Assembly: GCA_013820975.1 (NCBI GenBank)
Contig: JACDHQ010000124.1
Span: forward strand, 1 to 6,494
Reading direction: 5' to 3'
DNA: 6,494 bases
DNA from: Gemmatimonadaceae bacterium
Lineage (GTDB): Bacteria > Gemmatimonadota > Gemmatimonadetes > Gemmatimonadales > Gemmatimonadaceae
Position 1 is the stretch's first letter. Each line of letters opens with the position of its first letter. This document shows, one piece after another, positions 1 to 6,001 of this stretch. The notes beneath the pieces were generated by a model that saw nothing but the letters and a program-made list of their open reading frames with translations, searched no databases and was not told the DNA's origin. Both the position numbers and the translations under genes were made by a program.

Positions 1-1014
1 GTCATGCGGGTGGCACTCGAGCAGGGCACGCCATGCCGCGTCCATGAGCGCGCGGGACGAGGTGGCGTGGGCCGCCCGGGCCAACGCCGCCCAGGGTTCG
101 GCATCGCGCACGAGCAGCCGCTCGCACCTCGCGTTGGTCCGCTTCTGCGCGGCGCGCGCCCCGAACGTGCCCTGGAGCGTCCACGTGTACCCGTACGAAT
201 CGCGCAGCTCGCCGGTGACGCCCGGAAGTGCTGCTGATCGTGCCGCGTGCAGCGCGTCTCCGACATAGGCACGCAGCGAGCTGGCAGTGACCGAGTCGGG
301 GTGTGCCACTGCCCTCAGAGCGTCGACCGACGCGGCATGCCCCCGCTGCCTGGCATGATGGTCGGCTCCGTTCTGGACGAGCATGAGGCCAAGCCGGGCG
401 CGAGGGGCGAGGACATCGCGCATACGCGACCATCGGGCGTCAGCCGCCGCGGGATCATCAGGGAGGTTCGACCCGAACTCGTAGCCATCGGGCGGCAGGT
501 GCAGCAGGAGCGCCCTGGTGCCATCCGGTGCGTGCCACCACGCGGCGTCGCCCGCCGGCCAGCGCGACCCGCCGTACCCGCGCCACACGATCACCGCCTG
601 CATGCCGAATCCTGAAGCCAGCAGCGGAAGGATGGCCGGATGTCCGAACGAGTCGGGGCAGTACAGCACCGAGGGCGACTCCGCGCGCAGCGCGCGCAGC
701 GTGCGGCGTCCTGCGAGGAGGTTGCGGACGAGCGCCTCGCCGCCAGGGATCAGCTCATCGGCGAGCACGAACCACGGCCCGGCCTCGATCCGCCCGTCGC
801 GCAGCAGGGCAGAGAGCTCGGCACGACGATCCGGACGAACGGCGAGATAGTCCTCGAGCACGATCCCCTGCCCGTCGAGGAGGAAGCTCTCCCCCTGCAT
901 CGGTGGCGCATCGAGCAGCTCGTCGATGAGCGAAACGAGCCGCTGGCGGAATCGCCCGGCGGGGAGGTACCACTCGCGATCCCAGTGGGTATGCGTGACG
1001 ACGTGGATGCGCAA
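1..1014 (-). CDS. GH38 alpha-mannosidase, N-terminal part (runs off left edge)
   Basis: Reading the minus strand from TTG at 1014 gives 338 uninterrupted codons to the window edge. The product closely resembles bacterial GH38 alpha-mannosidases and mannosylglycerate hydrolases such as E. coli MngB. HTHWDREWY (residues 8-16) carries the expected zinc ligands H10 and D12. LDGQ (46-49) and LEDY (53-56) follow. CPDSFGHP (119-126) contains the expected nucleophile and zinc ligand D121. FWRG-like VWRGYGG lies at 143-149 and QNGADHH at 214-220. The family acts as retaining, zinc-dependent alpha-mannosidases, and members usually exceed 800 residues, so the C-terminal half is outside the window. There is no ATG upstream in frame. 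TTG 1014 puts the HTHWD motif where homologues have it. The in-frame GTG at 1095 would add 27 residues encoded by a hairpin and a repeat. No Shine-Dalgarno site is visible before the TTG. No signal peptide is visible, so a cytoplasmic enzyme is likely. The substrate cannot be told from this part. Confidence 0.9.
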   Translation of the reverse strand, partial: MRIHVVTHTHWDREWYLPAGRFRQRLVSLIDELLDAPPMQGESFLLDGQGIVLEDYLAVRPDRRAELSALLRDGRIEAGPWFVLADELIPGGEALVRNLLAGRRTLRALRAESPSVLYCPDSFGHPAILPLLASGFGMQAVIVWRGYGGSRWPAGDAAWWHAPDGTRALLLHLPPDGYEFGSNLPDDPAAADARWSRMRDVLAPRARLGLMLVQNGADHHARQRGHAASVDALRAVAHPDSVTASSLRAYVGDALHAARSAALPGVTGELRDSYGYTWTLQGTFGARAAQKRTNARCERLLVRDAEPWAALARAAHATSSRALMDAAWRALLECHPHD

Positions 1015-1051
1015 GGGCGGAGGACCCGGATGGTGGCCGATCGATACCGCA

Positions 1052-1072
1052 GAACGATAAACGATGAACGGT
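1052..1072. repeat. Three-unit heptamer tandem repeat (GAACGAT type)
   Basis: Three consecutive 7-bp units, GAACGAT, AAACGAT and GAACGGT, lie 38 bp upstream of the mannosidase start and abut the hairpin at 1071-1095. The 7-bp period matches the unrelated arrays at 3876-3903 and 4005-4032, so two sequence types of heptamer array occur in separate intergenic gaps of this window. Function is unknown. Confidence 0.7.
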
Positions 1073-1095
1073 GACGCTCGCGTTGGCGAGGTCAC
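1071..1095 (-). terminator. Candidate terminator hairpin after the three-gene operon
   Basis: GTGAC and CTCGC (1071-1075, 1077-1081) pair with GCGAG and GTCAC (1086-1095) around a 4-nt loop, giving 10 base pairs with one bulged G. On the minus strand the hairpin is followed by a moderately T-rich stretch that coincides with the heptamer array. It lies 55 bp past the stop of the Lmo0937-type gene. There is no clean T run, so factor-independent termination is only possible; a role in the mannosidase leader is an alternative. Confidence 0.35.
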
Positions 1096-1120
1096 CGTCC
1101 ACGTCACATCAGACAGCGCG

Positions 1121-1139
1121 CCCGCACCGGTGATGCGGG
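1121..1139. other. Small GC-rich hairpin in the gap
   Basis: CCCGCA (1121-1126) and TGCGGG (1134-1139) form a perfect 6-bp stem around a 7-nt loop, 11 bp past the stop of the Lmo0937-type gene. No T tract follows on the minus strand. It may help stop transcription or protect the 3' end of the operon mRNA, but a stem this short can arise by chance at this GC content. Confidence 0.3.
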
Positions 1140-1149
1140 AGCGATGGCG

Positions 1150-1299
1150 TCACGGTATCGGCTTGCGACCCTGGATGAGGCGCCAGACGACCACGACGAC
1201 CGCGATGACGAGCAGGATGTGAATGAGCCCGCCCACGACGTTGAAGAAGAAGGCGCCGAGCACCCAGAGGACGAGGAGGAAGATTGCGAGTCCGATCAT
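1150..1299 (-). CDS. Lmo0937-type membrane microprotein, 49 aa
   Basis: ATG at 1299 opens a 49-codon frame ending in TGA at 1150-1152. The product is almost entirely two hydrophobic helices, about residues 2-20 and 23-42. They are separated by a short turn containing VVGGLIHILL, and a basic tail (RLIQGRKPIP) follows. Length, two-helix layout and the GG-LIH-LL signature match the small Lmo0937 family of bacterial membrane proteins (also annotated DUF5670). The family is widespread, often stress-associated, and has no established biochemical function. The start lies 9 bp after the stop of the 175-aa gene, and a GAGGG ribosome-binding site overlaps the end of that gene, so the two are very likely co-transcribed and perhaps translationally coupled. 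The arginine-rich C-terminal end is probably cytoplasmic. Confidence 0.85.
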   Translation of the reverse strand: MIGLAIFLLVLWVLGAFFFNVVGGLIHILLVIAVVVVVWRLIQGRKPIP

Positions 1300-1308
1300 G
1301 TGATGCCC

Positions 1309-1836
1309 TCAGAGTTGGTCGGGCGTCGTCGCCCGATCGGGAGTCGCAGCGAGTGCCGCATCGCGGGCGTCCTGGCGCCCCGCAATGCCGGCGGATTTTG
1401 TGTCGACACGATCACGCTGCACCATGTGGTACGTCTGGCGGCTCAGCAGCACGCGGCCGGCGCGCACGTCGTGGCCGACGTCGATGAGCAGGAGGGCGAG
1501 GTCGCCGACGCCCCATAGCATGCCGGCCAGCACGAGCAGGCGGCTCGCCTCACCGAGCAGGGTAGGAATCGCTGCGGTGCCGACCTGCGACAGCCCGGTC
1601 GCGATCTCCGCCACGAGCAGGAGCGCGATGACCACGCCCATCACCTTGAACAGCTTGGAGAGGTAGCGGAGCCCGGTGTACGGCTCGATGTCCGAGGCGC
1701 GGACGTCCGGAATCACCTGGTCCTCGTGCCCGAGGCGACCCTCGGTCTTCTGGAAGATGTTCCGGTTGTCCGGCTCGGGGGTGGTGCTGCTTGCCACCGT
1801 CACTTCACGGTCGGCCGTACGACGGTGTTCAGCCAT
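1309..1836 (-). CDS. Hypothetical two-span membrane protein, 175 aa
   Basis: The frame runs from ATG 1836 to TGA 1309-1311. The first ~60 residues are polar and probably cytoplasmic. Two hydrophobic segments follow, about residues 64-82 (after LSKLFK) and 99-119. Between them is a short loop with GTAAIPTLLGEASR. After the second span comes GHDVRAGRVLLSRQTYHM (121-138), the most conserved-looking part, then a charged Ala/Arg/Asp-rich tail to residue 175. I do not recognise a named family. A perfect AGGAGG (minus strand, 1841-1846) sits 4 nt before the ATG, the strongest ribosome-binding site in the window, which fixes this start. The gene begins 12 bp after the stop of the peptidase gene and ends 9 bp before the Lmo0937-type gene, so it is the middle gene of an operon. 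A membrane scaffold or partner of the peptidase is possible but is inference only. Confidence 0.85.
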   Translation of the reverse strand: MAEHRRTADREVTVASSTTPEPDNRNIFQKTEGRLGHEDQVIPDVRASDIEPYTGLRYLSKLFKVMGVVIALLLVAEIATGLSQVGTAAIPTLLGEASRLLVLAGMLWGVGDLALLLIDVGHDVRAGRVLLSRQTYHMVQRDRVDTKSAGIAGRQDARDAALAATPDRATTPDQL

Positions 1837-1840
1837 CTTG

Positions 1841-1846
1841 CCTCCT
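1841..1846 (-). promoter_or_regulatory. Consensus Shine-Dalgarno site
   Basis: The minus strand reads AGGAGG with a 4-nt spacer to the ATG at 1836. It lies entirely in the 12-bp gap behind the peptidase stop codon. It is unusual here because the other genes have weak or no such sites, and it suggests the 175-aa protein is translated strongly relative to its upstream operon neighbour. Confidence 0.85.
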
Positions 1847-1848
1847 GA

Positions 1849-3045
1849 TTATTCTGACCAGCGGGCGCGGTACCCGCGGGTGTCGACGTGAATGAAAGGA
1901 CCGTGCCCGCAGCAGGCCTTGTAGGTTCCGATGCCACCCACGAGGTGGGGATGGGCGCGTTCGACGCGCTCGGCGGCGTCCGCCATCACCTTCGCGTCAC
2001 GCGTGTCCACACGGCCGTCGCCGTTTAAGTCATCAAGCGTGCCGTTGCGGTCGTTATCCACAAATACGTCGGCCGCATCGCCGTACATATGGCGGCTGAG
2101 GTTGGCTCGGCCCGCGGTATTTCCCCCTCCCGCGTTGTATGAAGGGGTCCGGAAGCCGCTCATCACCGCCATGTGCTCGACGCGGACCCCCGACCGCTCG
2201 AGCTCCGAGATCAGCAGCTCGAGCTTGTCGATGAGACGCGGCTCGAGGACAAGGTATTTTGGCCAAACGTTTTCCTGTCCCTTTGTCAGGAAGTCGCGCA
2301 GCCGGAAGTGCTCGGAAACACGTGTATCGCGATTGGCGAGCGTTACCTCGATGAAGCCGCGCGGATTCTCGTACCGCGACCGCATCGGCTGCCCCGACTC
2401 GCCGGGCCAGCTCCCGATCATGTAGCCACCGATCCGCCCCCGCTGCTTTTCGTCGAACGGGCGCATCGTGATGAGGCTGAAGTCGGCCACCGGCCGGATC
2501 GCGTTCCCCACCGCAAGGGCGAGCCTCCAGATGCCGGCGGGGCGGGAGGCAGCCGGCACGGTGTCGCGAGGCGACGCCGGGTCCGTCGCCGCGAGGTGTG
2601 TGCCCGCGGGCAGCGAATCGCCCGGAACGAGGTCGCCCGGCGTCTCGAACCGGGCGAGCAGCTTACCGCTCGCGCCCCGCAATGCGAGCGACTGCACCAT
2701 CGCATCCGTGATGAACGCGGCCGACGGCGCGTTCGCGTTCGTGAGCGACGCACCGATCGCGCGGGTCGCACGGCTCAGCGGGTCGGCCGCGGCGACGGTT
2801 CGCGGCTCGCCCCAGATGACCGCCGCGATCCATGACGCCGCCAGCACCGTGACGAAGATGTTGGAGCCGATCTCGAGCCGCCGCTGGGCACGCTGCGAGA
2901 TTCCGCGCGCGCGATGGCGGGCCGGAATTTCCGGCACGTGTGTCTCGTCGGCAATCACGTCCGCCGGGTCGCCACCCGGCGGCGTCGGAGGCAGCGCTGG
3001 AGGCAGCGCATCGCGCGGCGTGTCAGTCGGTTCGTCAGCGGTCAC
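1849..3045 (-). CDS. Membrane-anchored M15/DUF882-type zinc peptidase with EF-hand-like insert
   Basis: From GTG 3045 the product has 398 residues. A Pro-rich cytoplasmic segment (1-40) is followed by a basic stretch with RAQRR and one membrane span at about 62-79, giving an N-in, periplasm-facing protein. The middle region (205-280) contains GGYMIGSWPGE, GFIEVTLANRD and PKYLVLEP. The C-terminal domain has SGFRTPSYN (296-304), SRHMYGDAAD (317-326) and HVDTRG (386-391), so H319, D326 and H386 are the expected zinc ligands of an M15-type peptidase like the DUF882/YcbK (MepK) murein endopeptidases. Peptidoglycan cross-bridge cleavage is the likely role. Between the ligands, residues 330-350 hold two overlapping calcium-loop motifs (D-N-D-R-N-G and D-L-N-G-D-G-R-V-D-T-R-D). 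The open frame extends to ATG 3213, but that extension covers a decamer repeat out of phase with codons. GTG 3045 has GAGG 5 nt upstream and starts VTADEPTD. GTG 3072 is the alternative start. Confidence 0.82.
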   Translation of the reverse strand: MTADEPTDTPRDALPPALPPTPPGGDPADVIADETHVPEIPARHRARGISQRAQRRLEIGSNIFVTVLAASWIAAVIWGEPRTVAAADPLSRATRAIGASLTNANAPSAAFITDAMVQSLALRGASGKLLARFETPGDLVPGDSLPAGTHLAATDPASPRDTVPAASRPAGIWRLALAVGNAIRPVADFSLITMRPFDEKQRGRIGGYMIGSWPGESGQPMRSRYENPRGFIEVTLANRDTRVSEHFRLRDFLTKGQENVWPKYLVLEPRLIDKLELLISELERSGVRVEHMAVMSGFRTPSYNAGGGNTAGRANLSRHMYGDAADVFVDNDRNGTLDDLNGDGRVDTRDAKVMADAAERVERAHPHLVGGIGTYKACCGHGPFIHVDTRGYRARWSE

Positions 3046-3099
3046 TTGCACCTCGGGACTGGCATCCCGCACGGTCCTTGCGCGGTTCGTGCCACCATG

Positions 3100-3129
3100 T
3101 CGGGCTGCGTCGGGCTGCGTCGGGCTGCA
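3100..3129. repeat. Triplicated decamer TCGGGCTGCG
   Basis: Three head-to-tail copies of TCGGGCTGCG, with one mismatch at the last base of the third copy. The 10-bp period is close to one helical turn and is not a multiple of three. This argues against the region being the N-terminus of the minus-strand peptidase and fits regularly phased binding sites, or a recent slippage duplication. Confidence 0.8.
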
Positions 3130-3223
3130 CCGAACCTTGCAGGTGATCACTCGCGGCGCGCGGCCGCTACATTCCCGGCACGTCGCGCAAGCCCGGCCGC
3201 TGCCCGCCGCCAATCGAGCCGTC

Positions 3224-3235
3224 CGGTGGCCACCG
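3224..3235. promoter_or_regulatory. Perfect 12-bp palindrome upstream of sodA, possible operator
   Basis: CGGTGGCCACCG is self-complementary over all 12 bases and ends 30 bp before the sodA ATG, a position suited to a repressor site or a leader hairpin. No known oxidative-stress or metal regulator motif is recognised in it. GC-rich palindromes can occur by chance, so confidence is low. Confidence 0.3.
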
Positions 3236-3265
3236 CCTGGCCCATTTCAACGGAGAACGAGAGTC

Positions 3266-3875
<610 letters not shown>

Positions 3876-3877
<2 letters not shown>

Positions 3878-3903
3878 CTATCAGCTATCGGCTATCAGCT
3901 ATC
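3876..3903 (+). repeat. Left heptamer array, (A/G)GCTATC x4
   Basis: Four units in a row: AGCTATC, AGCTATC, GGCTATC, AGCTATC, followed by a partial GGCT. The array starts inside the sodA stop codon (TAG 3875-3877). It is inverted relative to the array at 4005-4032; pairing 3876 with 4032 through 3903 with 4005 matches 23 of 28 positions. Confidence 0.85.
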
Positions 3904-3913
3904 GGCTTGTTCG

Positions 3914-3951
3914 GAAGGCGCCGGCTCCGCTTCGCGGGGGCCGGCGCTTTC
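3914..3951 (+). terminator. Strong rho-independent-type terminator after sodA
   Basis: The arm at 3914-3925 (GAAGGCGCCGGC) pairs with 3940-3951 (GCCGGCGCTTTC) over 12 positions with one G-U pair, and CCGC/GCGG in between can extend the stem toward a TTC loop. The A's at the 5' foot and T's at the 3' foot are typical of intrinsic terminators between convergent genes. The T's favour the plus strand (sodA), while partial function for speA on the minus strand is plausible. It lies 37 bp past the sodA stop. Confidence 0.8.
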
Positions 3952-3969
3952 GATGACACGACGTCGTCT

Positions 3970-3997
3970 CGTGATGCAGTCACGCGCCACAGGCGCG
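3970..3997. other. Two overlapping small hairpins inside the inverted-array element
   Basis: CGTGA/TCACG (3970-3974, 3980-3984) can form one stem, and CGCGCC/GGCGCG (3983-3988, 3992-3997, loop ACA) another. They share two bases, so only one can form fully. Just upstream is the 10-bp palindrome ACGACGTCGT (3958-3967). On the minus strand the CGCGCC stem follows speA by about 40 bp and could help end speA transcription, though no T tract follows. Confidence 0.4.
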
Positions 3998-4004
3998 AGT
4001 CCGA

Positions 4005-4032
4005 TTCAGCTGATAGCTGATAGCTGATCGCT
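4005..4032 (-). repeat. Right heptamer array, inverted copy
   Basis: On the plus strand the units read TTCAGCT, GATAGCT, GATAGCT, GATCGCT. On the minus strand this is AGCGATC, AGCTATC, AGCTATC, AGCTGAA, the same heptamer family as 3876-3903. The array ends 4 bp from the speA stop codon, so the two arrays fill the gap edges almost exactly. Confidence 0.85.
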
Positions 4033-4036
4033 GCTC

Positions 4037-5989
4037 CTACTGCGCTGCGTCGCCCTCGAGGTACGTGTACCCCTCCAGCCCCGCCACATAGTCGGCGATG
4101 AACGTGTTCGCATCCTGCCGGCTGAGGTGCTTCGCGTTCACGACCTTCCGGCGGAAGGTCTGGAGCAGGTCGGCGGCGCGGAACTGCACGTAGTTGAGCA
4201 CCTCCGTCACCGTGTCGCCGTGCACGAGGTCGGTCACCTCGGGCTGCCCGCTCGCTCCCAGGCGGATGTGCACCGCGTTGGTGTCGCCGAAGAGGTTGTG
4301 CAGGTCGCCGAGGATCTCCTGGTACGCGCCGGTCAGGAAGACGCCGAGGATGTACGCCTCCCCGTCGTTGCAGGCGTGCAGCTCGAGGCTCGGGCGGCCG
4401 TTCTTGTCCCCGACGAAGCGGTCGATCTTGCCGTCGGAGTCGCAGGTGACGTCCTGCAGCGTGCCGCGATGCGTCGGTTCCTCGAGCAGCCGGTGGATCG
4501 GCATGATGGGGAAGAGCTGGTCGATGGCCCAGCTGTCGGGCAGCGACTGGAACACCGAAAAGTTGCAGAAGTACCGATCCACCATCGTCGCTTCGAGGTC
4601 CGAGATGATGTCCTCGTACTCGTCGCGGTCGCGCTGGACATACGACGCGAGCGCATTGATGGTGTTGTGATACAGCTGCTCGGCCGTCGCGCGCCCGCGG
4701 AGGGTCAGCACCCCGGTGTTGAACAGCTCGTGCGCCCGCTCCTTGTCGAAGGTGACGTCGTGGTACACCTCCCGCACCCGCCGCGGCTTGAAGTCGCCGC
4801 CCGAGACGTCGCGGTAGTCCTCGAGCATCTCGTGCAGCAGCGCGTGATCGTCGTCGGTCAGCTCCGGCACCGGGAGCTGCTTGGGAGACTCGACGTCGAT
4901 GACCTTGATCAGCAGGAGGGCGTGGTGGGCGGTGAGCGCGCGCCCCGACTCGCTGATCACATGAGGCATCGGCAGCTCGTGCTCGCGGCAGGCCTCGGCC
5001 AGCGTGTAGATGACGTCGTTGGCGTACTCCTGCAGCGAGTAGTTCACGCTCGCGTCGGAGGTGGAGTTGGACCCGTCGTAGTCGACCCCGAGGCCCCCGC
5101 CGACATCGACGTGCGAGATGTCGAGTCCCAGGTTGCGCAGCTCGACGTAGAACCGTACCACCTCCTGCAGGCCGAGCTTGATGAAGCGGATGTCGGTGAT
5201 CTGCGACCCGAGGTGGAAGTGGATCAGCTTGAGCCAGTGGGTCTTGCCGGCCCGCTGGAAGCGGTCGACGCACTGCACGAGCTGGTGCGCGTTGAGCCCG
5301 AACTTCGACTTCTCGCCCCCCGATTCCTTCCACCGGCCGAAGCCGCGCGACGCGAGCTTGATGCGGATGCCGAGCGTCGGCTCCACCTCGAGCTCCTCCG
5401 CCACCTTGAAGAGCACGTCGATCTCGCTCAGCTGCTCGAGGACGATGAACACCTTGTGCCCCAGCTTCTGCCCCATGAGGGCCAGCCGCATGAACTCCTC
5501 GTCCTTGTAGCCGTTGCAGACGATGATGTGGTCGGTGGCCTCGCTCAGCCCGAGCACCGCCTGGAGCTCCGGCTTGCTGCCGCACTCGAGGCCGACGCCG
5601 TGCACCTGCCCGAACTCCACGATCTCCTGCACGACGTGGCGCTGCTGGTTCACCTTGATCGGGTACACGGTGGTGTATCCGCCGGTGTACTCGAATTCCT
5701 CGACGGCGCGGGCGAAGCGGGTGCTCAGGGCCTCGATGCGGGAGCGCAGGATGTCCGCGAAGCGCAGCAGCACGGGAAGCGCAATCCCCTGCTCCTCGAG
5801 GTCCATCGCGATCTCGTGGAGATCGATGACCGAGTCGGGGCGATCCTTGTCCGGACGCACGATGACGTGCCCGCGGTCGTTGACATCGAAGAATCCGGCG
5901 CCCCAGCCCTCGACGTTGTAGAGCGAACGGGCGTCGTCGACGCTCCAGGCAGTCGGTTGGGAAACGGGATCGGCAGAACGGGTGGCCAT
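4037..5989 (-). CDS. speA: Biosynthetic arginine decarboxylase, PLP-dependent
   Basis: The 650-residue product matches the ~650-660 aa SpeA family across its length. These enzymes decarboxylate L-arginine to agmatine, the first step of the agmatine route to putrescine and spermidine. The N-terminus has the family-typical WSVDDARSLYNVEGWG (15-30) and GYFxVN-like GFFDVNDRGHV. YPIKVNQ (109-115) contains K112, expected to bind PLP as a Schiff base. HFHLGSQ (257-263), DVGGGLGVDYDGS (294-306) and SESGR (346-350) line the barrel and bind the phosphate. TCDSDGKID (515-523) carries C516, the residue contributed across the dimer interface. EILGDLHNLFGDTNAVHI (558-575) is the usual C-terminal signature. 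No key residue is missing. It starts 12 bp after the pdxH stop, without a clear Shine-Dalgarno site, so it is probably translated from the shared transcript. No agmatinase or other downstream gene follows; a convergent terminator region ends the unit. Confidence 0.97.
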   Translation of the reverse strand: MATRSADPVSQPTAWSVDDARSLYNVEGWGAGFFDVNDRGHVIVRPDKDRPDSVIDLHEIAMDLEEQGIALPVLLRFADILRSRIEALSTRFARAVEEFEYTGGYTTVYPIKVNQQRHVVQEIVEFGQVHGVGLECGSKPELQAVLGLSEATDHIIVCNGYKDEEFMRLALMGQKLGHKVFIVLEQLSEIDVLFKVAEELEVEPTLGIRIKLASRGFGRWKESGGEKSKFGLNAHQLVQCVDRFQRAGKTHWLKLIHFHLGSQITDIRFIKLGLQEVVRFYVELRNLGLDISHVDVGGGLGVDYDGSNSTSDASVNYSLQEYANDVIYTLAEACREHELPMPHVISESGRALTAHHALLLIKVIDVESPKQLPVPELTDDDHALLHEMLEDYRDVSGGDFKPRRVREVYHDVTFDKERAHELFNTGVLTLRGRATAEQLYHNTINALASYVQRDRDEYEDIISDLEATMVDRYFCNFSVFQSLPDSWAIDQLFPIMPIHRLLEEPTHRGTLQDVTCDSDGKIDRFVGDKNGRPSLELHACNDGEAYILGVFLTGAYQEILGDLHNLFGDTNAVHIRLGASGQPEVTDLVHGDTVTEVLNYVQFRAADLLQTFRRKVVNAKHLSRQDANTFIADYVAGLEGYTYLEGDAAQ

Positions 5990-6001
5990 GAGGCGCGTCG
6001 G

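Larger units (their letters stand above)
3046..3265. promoter_or_regulatory. Divergent intergenic region between the peptidase gene and sodA
   Basis: These 220 bp separate two genes transcribed away from each other, so they should contain both promoters. Visible structure: the decamer repeat at 3100-3129, the 8-bp palindrome GTGATCAC at 3143-3150, a TACATT at 3168-3173 that could be a -10 element for sodA but lacks a convincing -35, and the perfect 12-bp palindrome at 3224-3235. No promoter can be assigned with confidence. Confidence 0.5.

Noticed and set aside
2..433. 143-aa minus-strand frame and several plus-strand frames over 1-1074
   Set aside because: All overlap the GH38 frame, which alone shows family motifs. 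They are high-GC shadow frames.
1149..1518. Acidic 124-aa plus-strand frame (Asp/Glu-rich)
   Set aside because: It is antisense to the Lmo0937-type gene. Its acidity is the complement of the GTC/CTC codons of the hydrophobic helices.
3168..3173. TACATT as the sodA -10 promoter element
   Set aside because: The hexamer at the right distance upstream (GATCAC) is a poor -35, and one AT-rich hexamer in 220 bp is weak evidence. It is mentioned only inside the intergenic entry.
3046..3213. N-terminal 56-residue extension of the peptidase from ATG 3213
   Set aside because: It covers the decamer repeat and likely promoter DNA, is Cys/Arg-rich unlike the rest of the protein, and would leave only about 50 bp for two divergent promoters.
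2468..3265. Plus-strand extension that would give SOD a 266-aa N-terminal addition
   Set aside because: The SOD family starts at MAFTLPPLPF with a ribosome-binding site at 3252-3256. The extension is antisense to the peptidase and the intergenic region and has no family similarity.
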